In this document: positions 1 to 6,427 of the stretch, one piece after another
How the letters are laid out: each line of letters starts with the position of its first letter
Position numbering within the stretch: the first letter of the stretch is position 1
NCBI GenBank assembly: GCA_041747075.1
Contig: JBGTFW010000358.1
Coordinates: forward strand, 1-12,128
From: CAJQPP01 sp041747075
GTDB lineage: Bacteria > Planctomycetota > Planctomycetia > Pirellulales > Pirellulaceae
Length of the DNA: 12,128 bases
Direction of reading: 5' to 3'
The notes under the pieces: generated by a model
The model's database searches: none
What the model was told of the DNA's origin: nothing
The model's input: only the letters and a program-made list of their open reading frames with translations
Position numbers and translations under genes: made by a program

Positions 1-111
1 ATCGACGGTGAAACGGTGCGAAGAACCCGTGAACTGGAACATGGACAGACGGTCGTGACCCAGCTCGCCGAGGGGAAATTTCTCGCTCAGGTCACCGACA
101 TCGATCCGTGA
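1..111 (+). CDS. C-terminal end of a gene cut by the window edge, probably exodeoxyribonuclease VII large subunit
   Basis: Frame 1 is open from the first base to TGA at 109-111 and gives 36 residues. The pattern is a G-x-x-V-R step, then L-x-x-G-Q, then LAEGKF and an alternating V-x-x-V end. This resembles the small beta-rich tail that closes XseA, where a GxxVR..LxxGxxVxTxLAxG pattern follows the long coiled-coil region. XseA with XseB forms exonuclease VII, which degrades single-stranded DNA to oligonucleotides. Only the tail is visible, so the catalytic part cannot be checked. No XseB-like small ORF follows: the next gene is a lipoprotein 128 bases later. The open frame and stop are seen; the family assignment is a moderate inference. 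Confidence 0.5.
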   Translation: MDGETVRRTRELEHGQTVVTQLAEGKFLAQVTDIDP

Positions 112-155
112 CAGCATCATTTTTCGACTTCGCTTGATTTGCGTAAGTTTTGCCG

Positions 156-184
156 TTGACACGATCCCGGTGCGGCACCACTAT
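156..184 (+). promoter_or_regulatory. candidate sigma70-type promoter of the lipoprotein gene
   Basis: A perfect TTGACA is at 156-161. After a 17-base spacer comes a weak -10 box, CACTAT, at 179-184 (3 of 6 consensus bases). It lies between the upstream stop at 111 and the ATG at 240, which would give a leader of about 50 bases. Only the -35 half is strong, so this is a candidate. Confidence 0.33.
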
Positions 185-239
185 CCCCGCGATTAACGAA
201 AAAAACGGCCGGATTGCCGGATTAACACAAGGAATCACC

Positions 240-1259
240 ATGAAGTCTCGCGTTGTCAGCGTATCTTCACTTGCAATTGCCATGATCGTCCTGGCTGGCG
301 GTTGCCAAAGCAGCCGCCTGAACATGCCTGGACTGGCCTTCTGGAAAAGCAACGATCGACTGGCACCTGAGTATATCGAGCCGCCGTCGCACCAGTTCAA
401 CCCAGGCGACACTGCGCTGGTCGATACCCGCAACGCAACAGAGAAGAAGGCGAACATCGATTCGGGGGACGGACCACCGGCGCGTCCGTCACCGTCAAAA
501 TCCGCGAACGGTTCGCTTGAGGCCTTTGCCGCCGACGTCGATAGGTCGTGGGAACAGTTGGCCGAGCAAACGCGCGCCAGCGCCGACAAGCACTCCGACG
601 CGATGAACCAGGCAATGGTCGACATGGGCAACATCAGCAAGCCACCGTTGGCTAACGGCGGCTCGCAAAACATGGATTTTGCCGGAACCTCGCCTTCCCG
701 GGGAACCAGCACCGCTCCACCGATGTCTGAAACGCGCACCGGGAACGAAATCCAGAGAACTCCAGTTTCGTCCGCCGCACTGCAACCTGGTCCGGGAACA
801 ACGTCCACGTACGAACGGATCGCGTCGCAAACGCTTTCACCATTGACGCCCGCAACGTCGTCGACCTCAGTGGCAATTCCTCCGCCGCCGGGGTCCCCCA
901 TGTCAGCCAGCACCGGCGCGCAGGACAATTCGTCGCTTGCCGGTTCAACCGCGTCTCCGACGTATGGCTCGACGCCTTACCCGGCGTTTCAGCCGCGCAG
1001 TGACATGACCGCCAGCGCGGCCAATGGCGACACCTCCGTTTCAACGACGGCATCCGGCAAGAATTCGTCGATGTCGACAAGTCTGAACGTCCTGGCGTCA
1101 ACGTCGGGAATGGTTCCTTCAAGTGGCATTCCGTCGATGCTCAGTCTTTCGGGACAAGGCACGTATGCTCCGGGCAGTGTCCGCCGTCCCGACCCGATCA
1201 AACCTGAATCGATGTCAGCACCGCATACCGCCGCCGGGGGCGGAGAGTTTCGGCGCTAG
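240..1259 (+). CDS. Ser/Thr/Pro-rich putative lipoprotein of unknown function
   Basis: A 339-residue protein that I do not recognise by name. It opens with a lipoprotein-type signal peptide: basic MKSR, hydrophobic residues 11-19, then AGGC with the lipidated Cys at residue 22. It is therefore probably anchored in a membrane facing the periplasm. The start at 240 is preferred over the longer frame from 150 because AAGGAA (229-234) sits 5 bases upstream and the signal peptide begins exactly there. Residues about 95-125 look like a charged helix (FAADVDRSWEQLAEQTRAS). Most of the rest, about 130-310, is low-complexity Ser/Thr/Pro/Gly and probably unstructured. Near the C-terminus is a Gly-x-Tyr-Ala-Pro-Gly-Ser-Val-Arg-Arg stretch. 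I recall similar YAPGS endings in planctomycete hypothetical proteins, but this was not checked. No enzymatic motif is visible. Confidence 0.8.
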   Translation: MKSRVVSVSSLAIAMIVLAGGCQSSRLNMPGLAFWKSNDRLAPEYIEPPSHQFNPGDTALVDTRNATEKKANIDSGDGPPARPSPSKSANGSLEAFAADVDRSWEQLAEQTRASADKHSDAMNQAMVDMGNISKPPLANGGSQNMDFAGTSPSRGTSTAPPMSETRTGNEIQRTPVSSAALQPGPGTTSTYERIASQTLSPLTPATSSTSVAIPPPPGSPMSASTGAQDNSSLAGSTASPTYGSTPYPAFQPRSDMTASAANGDTSVSTTASGKNSSMSTSLNVLASTSGMVPSSGIPSMLSLSGQGTYAPGSVRRPDPIKPESMSAPHTAAGGGEFRR

Positions 1260-1642
1260 ATAAATTCCGTTACGCCCCCGGACGGAGTTGTCAGGCGGGA
1301 GCGCGGATTTCATGACAGGCTAGTCAGCCCCTGTTCGCCGTAGACGCCCGCTTTGATCGTCAAGCGGATGGATCAGTTTGCCAGGCCACGTCTCGTTCTC
1401 GGCATCGCGGTGCTTTCCGGATACATTCCAGGCTGAACAATTGAGGACAATTGTTCTACACTCAAACTCCCGTCCGGCTTACTTGCTCTCGCCCACTTCG
1501 TGGCTGAAAACGCGACTTCAAAACCTGCGCTTCGGACTTGTATTGCAAACGTGGCGGGTACTCTGCCTGAAAAGCCGCGCGTCTGTTAAACTCGCGCGGA
1601 TGGTTGCTTGCCCCGCCTTGATTGGTTTGAGTCCGTGATTCG
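1260..1642. other. 383-base intergenic region before gltX
   Basis: I see no convincing gene here. The one open frame, 1378-1638 from a TTG, has no Shine-Dalgarno and no recognisable protein. The region holds a perfect 9-bp inverted repeat (1435-1456) and a 17-base motif at 1526-1542 that recurs with one mismatch at 12079-12095. It also has a weak extended -10 candidate for gltX, TG at 1584-1585 and TAAACT at 1587-1592 (4 of 6), with no good -35 box. Just after the lipoprotein stop, CGCCCCCG and CGGGAGCG could pair with one mismatch, but no T-run follows, so I do not call a terminator. Confidence 0.5.
1435..1456. promoter_or_regulatory. perfect 9-bp inverted repeat, possible operator or hairpin upstream of gltX
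   Basis: GAACAATTG (1435-1443) and CAATTGTTC (1448-1456) are exact reverse complements around a 4-base AGGA. The sequence also contains ACAATTG twice with starts 10 bases apart, about one helical turn, which would suit a dimeric regulator. It is about 190 bases upstream of the gltX start. Whether it acts as DNA operator, RNA hairpin or neither cannot be told from sequence. Confidence 0.4.
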
Positions 1643-3226
1643 ATGACCCTCCGAACGCGCTTCGCGCCCAGTCCCACCGGTTACCTGCATATCGGCGGTG
1701 TCCGTACCGCGCTGTTTAACTGGCTATTGGCTCGCCAATCCGGCGGGCAGTTCATATTGCGGATCGACGATACCGACCAGCAGCGAAATATCGAGGCGGC
1801 ACTCCGTCCGATCCTCGACGGGTTTGCATGGCTGGGGATCGACTGGGACGAAGGCCCGACGGACGATGGTTCCGGCTCGAAAGGCCCGCACGGTCCGTGC
1901 TTTCAGTCCCAGCGGGGCGAACGCTATTCGGCGGCCGTGGAAAAACTCCTGGCCAGCGGAGCGGCTTACCACGATTACGCGCGGCCCGAGGAAACCCAGG
2001 CACTGCGCAGCGAAGCCGAACGTGAAAAGCGCGAGTTCATCTACGATCGGCGGTGGATGGCCGAAACGGCGGACCACGCCGCGGCCCTCGAGGCCGAAGG
2101 ACGGCAGGCAGTCGTCCGGCTGAAAATGCCGCGCGACGGCCTTTGCGAATTCGTCGACCTGATCCGCGGCCCCGTGAGCTTTGAGTGGGCGCGCGAGCAG
2201 GACCACGTTATTCAGCGGAACGACGGGACGTGCCTTTATCATCTCGCCAGTGTCGTTGACGATGAGGAATTCCGAATCACGCACGTCGTCCGCGCGATCG
2301 AGCACCTGAGCAACACTCCCCGTCAGATTTTCATCGCTCGCGCGCTCGGATACGAATTGCCGCAATACGCCCACATCCCGTTCGTCGCCGAGCCTGGCAG
2401 CAAAATCAAGCTGAGCAAGCGAAAGGTCGACAAGTACCTGAAGAATCGCGAGTTTCGCGAGTTGTACGAACGAGCCGCCCCGATCGCGCGGCGAATCGGT
2501 GTCGAGCCGTCACCCGAAGCCTTCAACCCGGTGCTGGTCGATTTCTATCGCGACATCGGCTTCCTCCCCGACGCGATTGTCAACTACCTTCTCCTCCTCG
2601 GATGGTCGCTCGACGACAAAACCGAAATGTTCTCGCGCGACGAGATGATCCGTCATTTCACGCTCGACCGCGTGGTCAAAAGTGAAGCGAGCCTTGATCC
2701 CGCACGGCTCATGGCGTTTCAGTCACGGTATATGAACACACTCGACGTCGAGCAAAAACATGCACTTTGCGAGCGATTCCTGATCGACGCCGGAGTGCTC
2801 AGTGAGCCGCTTTCCTCCGGGGACCAACAGCGAATCAAACAGGTCGTCGCCGCCGCGGGCGACCGGATCGTTATCGCGGGGGACGTTCTCCAGTTCGACG
2901 GGTTTTTTGTCACGTCCGGGCAGCTCAAAATTGACGAAGCCGCCTTTGACAAGCGAATTGTTCGCGATGCGGAGGCGGCTGGACGGCTGGCCTCGTTTCG
3001 GGAGGTTCTTGCCGAATCGGGGGACTGGTCGGCGGGCGCGCTGGAAGACCTGCTGAAGCAATGGTGTGACCAGGTTCAAATTCGTGTTGGCGACGTGATT
3101 CATGCCTTGCGTGTCGCCGTGACCGGTGAGGCGCAGGGATTCGGAATGTTCGACGCGCTGGAGATTCTCGGGCGCGACGAAGGCCTGTCGCGAATCGACC
3201 GCGCGCTGGAACGCCTCCGGGTCTAA
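1643..3226 (+). CDS. gltX: glutamyl-tRNA synthetase
   Basis: Class I aminoacyl-tRNA synthetase that activates glutamate with ATP and charges tRNA-Glu in the cytoplasm. At 527 residues it is slightly longer than typical GluRS (about 470-500). The N-terminal Rossmann fold opens with TRFAPSPTGYLHIGG (HIGH signature HIGG at 16-19), then LRIDDTD at 39-45. The connecting region has VIQRNDGTCLYHLASVVDD and HVVRAIEHLSNTPRQIF (214-230). The second ATP signature, KLSKR, is at 256-260. A helical anticodon-binding C-terminal half follows from about residue 300. RAIEH in place of the common RG(E/D)(E/D)H is a variant; the Arg and His are kept. The ATG at 1643 places the conserved TRFAPSPTG at the usual distance from the N-terminus, though the ribosome-binding site is weak. 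It converges with the sulfotransferase gene and their stop codons overlap. GlnRS-like features were not seen; whether the enzyme also charges tRNA-Gln cannot be judged. Confidence 0.97.
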   Translation: MTLRTRFAPSPTGYLHIGGVRTALFNWLLARQSGGQFILRIDDTDQQRNIEAALRPILDGFAWLGIDWDEGPTDDGSGSKGPHGPCFQSQRGERYSAAVEKLLASGAAYHDYARPEETQALRSEAEREKREFIYDRRWMAETADHAAALEAEGRQAVVRLKMPRDGLCEFVDLIRGPVSFEWAREQDHVIQRNDGTCLYHLASVVDDEEFRITHVVRAIEHLSNTPRQIFIARALGYELPQYAHIPFVAEPGSKIKLSKRKVDKYLKNREFRELYERAAPIARRIGVEPSPEAFNPVLVDFYRDIGFLPDAIVNYLLLLGWSLDDKTEMFSRDEMIRHFTLDRVVKSEASLDPARLMAFQSRYMNTLDVEQKHALCERFLIDAGVLSEPLSSGDQQRIKQVVAAAGDRIVIAGDVLQFDGFFVTSGQLKIDEAAFDKRIVRDAEAAGRLASFREVLAESGDWSAGALEDLLKQWCDQVQIRVGDVIHALRVAVTGEAQGFGMFDALEILGRDEGLSRIDRALERLRV

Positions 3227-3834
3227 AACGAATATCCGAATCGTTCGAGGTCGTCGGCGAGAAACCGAGTGGCCAGTTGCCGTGTTTCCGCGTCATAATA
3301 ATCGCGATACGATCCGCGACGACGCGTCCAGTTGGACCGGGGAATCTCCCGGACTTGCAAATCGAGCCGATCGGCTACGGTTTGAAAGTCTTCCCGCAAC
3401 CGCTCGAACCTCCCGATGAACTGGACGTGTTGCAATCCGTGGTACGGATGTGACTGGGGCAAGATGTGATTCTTGAACCGCGTCAGTGGCGTGGGGCGGA
3501 TTCCGTTATAGAGGGAGTGGCCGAATTGGGCTTCCGGGTTCAAGCCAAGCCGAATCGTGTCGGCAAGCGACAACTCGATCGCGCCCCCTTCCGGCAAATG
3601 CCAGGCGTCGTCCTCGGTCCCCTCGGTGAACATTTTCCACGCGGAGACGAGCCGGTCGAAAGGATTTCGAACAAATCCGAAACTGAAGAGTTCGCGCCAC
3701 GATTCGGGCAATTCCTCGCCGAACCACGGCCCGTCGTAGTCGCCGCCAAAAACGACGTTTCGAATCGAGTTGCCGCCCGTCTTGGGCAAGTGAGCGAACA
3801 GACAGGGAGGCTTGTTCAGGTGAAAGAGCGGCAT
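3223..3834 (-). CDS. sulfotransferase-family (Sulfotransfer_2-like) protein
   Basis: A 203-residue protein with the hallmarks of PAPS-dependent sulfotransferases. The 5'-phosphosulfate loop is HLPKTGGNSIR at 15-25, with Lys18 as the expected catalytic/PAPS-binding Lys. The 3'-phosphate-binding segment FVRNPFDRLVSAW is at 54-66. FIGRFERLREDF is at 139-150, and the end is YRDYYDAET...DLERFGYSF. Such enzymes move sulfate from PAPS to a carbohydrate or other hydroxyl or amine; the acceptor cannot be read from sequence. No signal peptide or membrane segment is evident. The ATG at 3834 comes 14 residues before the PAPS loop, which is normal, but there is no clear Shine-Dalgarno. The stop (3223-3225) overlaps the gltX stop on the other strand. 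The family is confident; the substrate is unknown. Confidence 0.88.
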   Translation of the reverse strand: MPLFHLNKPPCLFAHLPKTGGNSIRNVVFGGDYDGPWFGEELPESWRELFSFGFVRNPFDRLVSAWKMFTEGTEDDAWHLPEGGAIELSLADTIRLGLNPEAQFGHSLYNGIRPTPLTRFKNHILPQSHPYHGLQHVQFIGRFERLREDFQTVADRLDLQVREIPRSNWTRRRGSYRDYYDAETRQLATRFLADDLERFGYSF

Positions 3835-3861
3835 TCGTTGTTTTGGTTCAAACCGAACCCT

Positions 3862-3886
3862 GGCCGGGTCTACCCCCGGTTTTTTT
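3862..3886 (+). terminator. candidate rho-independent terminator on the + strand
   Basis: CCGGG (3864-3868) can pair with CCCGG (3875-3879) across TCTACC, followed by seven T (3880-3886). A second small hairpin, GGTTC/GAACC (3845-3849 with 3855-3859), lies just before it. The T-run follows the stem only on the + strand. The nearest + strand gene that could use it is gltX, which ends 636 bases earlier, with the sulfotransferase gene lying antisense in between. The stem is short (5 bp), so confidence is moderate. Confidence 0.4.
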
Positions 3887-3914
3887 GATTGAAGTGCCGA
3901 ATTCGGTAACGCAG

Positions 3915-4289
3915 TTATTGCGTGGTGGGACTCCCGTGAAACTTGTAAATGATACAGCCGCCAATGCCAAGCATTACGACCCCGGCGAGAATGGCCAGTT
4001 TGATGATTCCATTGATGCTTCGTCCGCGAATACGGGTGGGTCCGGAATCACCTTGTTGCATGGACGTGGAGGAGCTGGAATCGGGGCGCGACGGCTGGCG
4101 CAACTGCGGCGGTGCCGGCTCCATCATCAGTGCGTTGGCATACGCCGAATGGGTCAGGTTAAATACCGGTACGTGGGCAAGCGGAACCGCTCGGGCAGCG
4201 ACGTCCAGGTCGTCAAAGTCCTGCGACGTCGCAACGCCAAGGGCGAGGACGAGCGAAGTCCAGACCGTAATCGCAAGCGTGGACAGCAT
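3915..4289 (-). CDS. small secreted or membrane-anchored protein of unknown function
   Basis: A 124-residue protein I do not recognise. Residues 4-20 form a hydrophobic signal-like segment. The middle is a soluble linker rich in Pro, Ser and Gln (about 55-90, including a run of four Ser). Residues 94-115 form a strong C-terminal membrane helix followed by a short KFHGSPTTQ tail. This predicts an extracytoplasmic loop held by a C-terminal anchor, or two membrane segments if the signal is not cleaved. The ATG at 4289 is backed by a clear AGGAG about six bases upstream, so the gene is probably real and translated. It lies 104 bases downstream of gltA on the same strand and could be read from the gltA transcript. 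No catalytic motif is seen. Confidence 0.72.
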   Translation of the reverse strand: MLSTLAITVWTSLVLALGVATSQDFDDLDVAARAVPLAHVPVFNLTHSAYANALMMEPAPPQLRQPSRPDSSSSTSMQQGDSGPTRIRGRSINGIIKLAILAGVVMLGIGGCIIYKFHGSPTTQ

Positions 4290-4393
4290 GGGAAACTCCT
4301 GAAAAATAAAAAGGGAATTCGGAAATCCGAACGAATCAATAGCATCCAGGCGTTGGGAATCCCGCGCCCGTTTGGGGGTGTCAGCCTGTCAGA

Positions 4394-5713
4394 CTAGCTT
4401 CTGACTTCGAGGGGAAGGAATTGGCGGGTATTGTAACCGGTGTAAATCTGCCGCGGACGGGCAATACGAAAATGGTCGGATTCGTGCATTTCCTTCCAGT
4501 GCGCAATCCAGCCCGGAAGGCGACCCATGGAAAAGAGGACCGTGAACATCGGAACGGGAATCCCCATCGCGCGGTAGATGACCCCCGAATAAAAATCAAC
4601 GTTTGGATAAAGCTTGCGTTCGATAAAGTATTCGTCACTGAGCGCGACCTGTTCCAGTTCCTGGGCAATATCGAACAAGGGGTCGTCAATGTCGCGCTTT
4701 TCCATCAGACGGTCGCAGGCGCTCTTGATGATTTTCGCCCGCGGATCAAAATTCTTGTACACGCGATGACCAAACCCCATGAGACGGAACCCGTCGTCCT
4801 TGTCCTTGGCCATGTCCACGTACTTCTTTACGTTTCCGCCATCGTCGCGAATCCGTTCGAGCATGTTCACGACGGCCTCGTTCGCGCCACCGTGCAGCGG
4901 TCCCCACAAGGCGCAAATGCCCGCGGCAATCGCCGCGAAAAGGTTCGCCTGGGACGATCCGACCATCCGCACCGTCGACGTGCTGCAATTCTGTTCGTGA
5001 TCGGCGTGGACGATGAGCAGCATGTTGAGGGCGCGAACGAAATCCTTGTCGATGTCGTACGGCTCGCAGGGGACCGCAAACATCATCTGGAGAAAATTCT
5101 CGCAATAGGAAAGATCGTTTTGCGGATAGATAAAGGGCTGGCCGATCGACTTCTTGAAACAGTACGCGGCGATCGTCGGCAGCTTGGCGAGCAGGCGAAA
5201 CATCGAAAGGCTTACCTGGTCGGGATCGCGCGGGTCGAGCGAATCCTGATAAAAGGTGCTCATCGCGCTGACGACGCTTGAAAGCGTGGCCATCGGGTGC
5301 GCGTCGCGGGGAAAGCCCCGGTAAAAGTAGCGAATGTCCTCGTTGAGCAACGTGTGCCGGCGAATACTGGCGCTGTACTCGTCCAGCTCGGCGCGGTTGG
5401 GCAATTCGCCGTTGATTAAAAGGTAACAGACTTCGAGAAACTCACATTCGGTGGCCAGGTCCTCGATCGGGTAGCCTCGATAGCGAAGGACCCCCTGTTC
5501 GCCGTCGAGAAATGTTACCGCGCTGCGCGTCGACCCCGTGTTGACGTACCCCTCGTCGAGCGTGATGTAGCCCGTTTCGCGCCGCAAGCTCGATATATCG
5601 ACCGCGTGTTCCTGCTCGGTCCCGACGATGACCGGCAATTCCAGATCGGTGCCGTCAAGGTGCAGTCGGGCGGTGCGTTTAGCGGTCTTTTTCTGCGAAG
5701 CGACGCTCGTCAC
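4394..5713 (-). CDS. gltA: citrate synthase (bacterial type II)
   Basis: Condenses acetyl-CoA with oxaloacetate to give citrate, the entry step of the TCA cycle, in the cytoplasm. The protein is 439 residues, close to E. coli GltA (427). The catalytic triad is visible: HADHEQN with the first His at 236, GPLHGGANEA with His274, and NVDFYSG with Asp373. GFGHRVYKNFDPRA (313-326) supplies CoA/oxaloacetate-contacting residues. The N-terminal beta-rich extension typical of the Gram-negative hexameric form is present. The start is taken as GTG at 5711-5713 because AGGAG lies seven bases upstream; the 28 codons beyond it in frame do not look like the family. A promoter candidate lies at 5753-5781. 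The NADH sensitivity known for type II enzymes is possible but not shown here. Confidence 0.95.
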   Translation of the reverse strand: MTSVASQKKTAKRTARLHLDGTDLELPVIVGTEQEHAVDISSLRRETGYITLDEGYVNTGSTRSAVTFLDGEQGVLRYRGYPIEDLATECEFLEVCYLLINGELPNRAELDEYSASIRRHTLLNEDIRYFYRGFPRDAHPMATLSSVVSAMSTFYQDSLDPRDPDQVSLSMFRLLAKLPTIAAYCFKKSIGQPFIYPQNDLSYCENFLQMMFAVPCEPYDIDKDFVRALNMLLIVHADHEQNCSTSTVRMVGSSQANLFAAIAAGICALWGPLHGGANEAVVNMLERIRDDGGNVKKYVDMAKDKDDGFRLMGFGHRVYKNFDPRAKIIKSACDRLMEKRDIDDPLFDIAQELEQVALSDEYFIERKLYPNVDFYSGVIYRAMGIPVPMFTVLFSMGRLPGWIAHWKEMHESDHFRIARPRQIYTGYNTRQFLPLEVRS

Positions 5714-5752
5714 GTACGGTCTCCTGGGATTCCGGGGTTGCGGAAAGTCCCC

Positions 5753-5781
5753 AGTGTAGCCCTTGCTTGCAAATGTGGAAA
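5753..5781 (-). promoter_or_regulatory. candidate promoter of gltA
   Basis: On the minus strand TTTCCA (5776-5781, 4 of 6 to TTGACA) and TACACT (5753-5758, 4 of 6 to TATAAT) are separated by exactly 17 bases. Transcription from about 5746 would give a leader of about 33 bases carrying the AGGAG site of gltA. Spacing and position are good and the boxes are imperfect. Confidence 0.4.
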
Positions 5782-5907
5782 GCACCAATGCCCACAAGCG
5801 CCGAAGCGGTCAAATGAACGATTTTTGGGGAACCGAGGGTGCCAGTTTCGATTGCGACCCTCCGGCACCAATCACAGTCAGGCGGTCACCCCCTGAGCTG
5901 ATGAACC

Positions 5908-5940
5908 TTTCGTTTTTCCAAAATCAAATCTGAAACGAAA
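5908..5940. repeat. perfect 8-bp AT-rich inverted repeat
   Basis: TTTCGTTT at 5908-5915 and AAACGAAA at 5933-5940 are exact reverse complements with 17 bases between. It lies about 20 bases from the REP-like array and about 195 bases upstream of the gltA start. Function unknown; it may be a hairpin or a boundary of the repeat-rich segment. Confidence 0.4.
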
Positions 5941-5960
5941 CAGTCAACCAGGACTGGGCC

Positions 5961-6055
5961 GCAGCACGTCATCCCCGCGAAGCAGCACGTCATCCCCGCG
6001 AAGCCGCACGTCATCCCCGCGAAGCCGCACGTCATCCCCGCGAAGGCGGGGACCC
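5961..6055. repeat. REP-like element: four 21-bp half-units ending in a full hairpin
   Basis: Four head-to-tail units of 21 bases start at 5961, 5982, 6003 and 6024, each containing CACGTCATCCCCGCGAA. The first two begin GCAG and the last two GCCG; otherwise they are identical. The last unit runs into GGCGGGGACCC, so TCCCCGC (6035-6041) and GCGGGGA (6046-6052) form a perfect 7-bp stem around GAAG. The core (GTCATCCCCGCGAAGGCGGGGA) is a palindromic repeat of a type common between genes in many bacteria. A degenerate relative with the same layout is at 8899-8957. Confidence 0.85.
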
Positions 6056-6145
6056 AAAGGAAGGCGGCCCAAACTCAATTCGATCCAAATCCACCAAACG
6101 GGTCGCCCGACGGGATTCGTTAGCAAGTCATGTCTCGAACGGATC

Positions 6146-6418
6146 TCAACGGAAAATTCGTTCCACACTCAACTCCAGCGTCAGTCCGTTGTTCAGCACC
6201 ATCGCCGTTGAGGCTTTTTCGCGCAAGGTCTCGCTCATGCCATCGCCATAGTGACAAACTTCAACGGAATTCGATTCCGGATCAACGATCCAATAGACAA
6301 CGACGCCGTTGTCCAGGTAAATCCTTCGCTTGCTGGCAAGGTCGAGTTCACGAGACGACGAATGATGATTGGAGACACGTTCATGGGGTTCCATCCGCGT
6401 TCGCGGATTCCGCCCCAT
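6146..6418 (-). pseudogene. 5'-truncated Uma2-family (DUF820) endonuclease-like remnant
   Basis: The 90-residue frame carries the C-terminal half of a Uma2/DUF820 protein: SSSRELDLASKRRIYL, then DNGVVVYWIVDP, and an end like LNNGLTLELSVERIF. Full-length family members are about 180-200 residues and have a PD-(D/E)xK-like nuclease fold. Here the Lys of KRRIY is present, but the N-terminal half with the earlier acidic active-site residues is missing. The first 16 residues or so (MGRNPRTRMEP...) are translation of a palindromic repeat at 6382-6419 and do not look like the family. Upstream DNA is immediately the threonine aldolase 3' end, so the missing half is not nearby in another frame. A dead fragment is most likely. 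Uma2 genes are abundant in planctomycetes and cyanobacteria. Confidence 0.7.
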
Positions 6419-6419
6419 G
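6382..6419. repeat. 38-bp interrupted palindrome (REP-like)
   Basis: CATGGGG (6382-6388) pairs with CCCCATG (6413-6419), and inside it ATCCGCG (6393-6399) pairs with CGCGGAT (6402-6408) around TT. A 4x4 unpaired loop separates the two stems. The element sits between the threonine aldolase stop (6428) and the Uma2 remnant and supplies the apparent start codon of the latter. It is unrelated in sequence to the GTCATCCCCG family. Confidence 0.75.
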
Positions 6420-6427
6420 CTTTATAA

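Larger units (their letters stand above)
5782..6145. other. intergenic region between the Uma2 remnant and gltA
   Basis: Between the gltA promoter candidate and the end of the Uma2 remnant I see no protein-coding gene. The stretch contains two mutually exclusive 6-bp pairings: GAGGGT/ACCCTC (5835-5840 with 5857-5862) and GGTGCC/GGCACC (5839-5844 with 5864-5869). It also has an AT-rich perfect 8-bp inverted repeat (5908-5940) and the REP-like tandem array (5961-6055). The minus-strand open frame through the array is a product of the repeat period being a multiple of three. Confidence 0.5.

Noticed and set aside
150..239. Upstream extension of the lipoprotein reading frame
   Set aside because: It places 30 unrelated residues before the signal peptide, while ATG 240 has AAGGAA at the right distance.
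1378..1638. 86-residue open frame from TTG before gltX
   Set aside because: It has no Shine-Dalgarno, no domain and mixed composition; it is treated as non-coding.
3843..4397. 184-residue + strand open frame
   Set aside because: It is antisense to the small gene at 3915-4289, which has the better ribosome-binding site and sensible membrane topology.
4421..5281. 286-residue + strand open frame
   Set aside because: It is antisense to the clear citrate synthase gene and follows from its GC-rich codon usage; it has no recognisable motif.
5714..5797. Longer N-terminus for citrate synthase
   Set aside because: The extra 28 residues do not resemble the family, and GTG 5713 has an AGGAG seven bases upstream.
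5961..6044. Regular short repeats that could suggest a CRISPR array
   Set aside because: The units are directly adjacent with no spacers, and no cas gene is present.
5944..6168. Minus-strand open frame with repeated LRGDDV heptads
   Set aside because: It is a translation of the 21-bp REP-like units (21 is a multiple of three), with no ribosome-binding site and no protein family.
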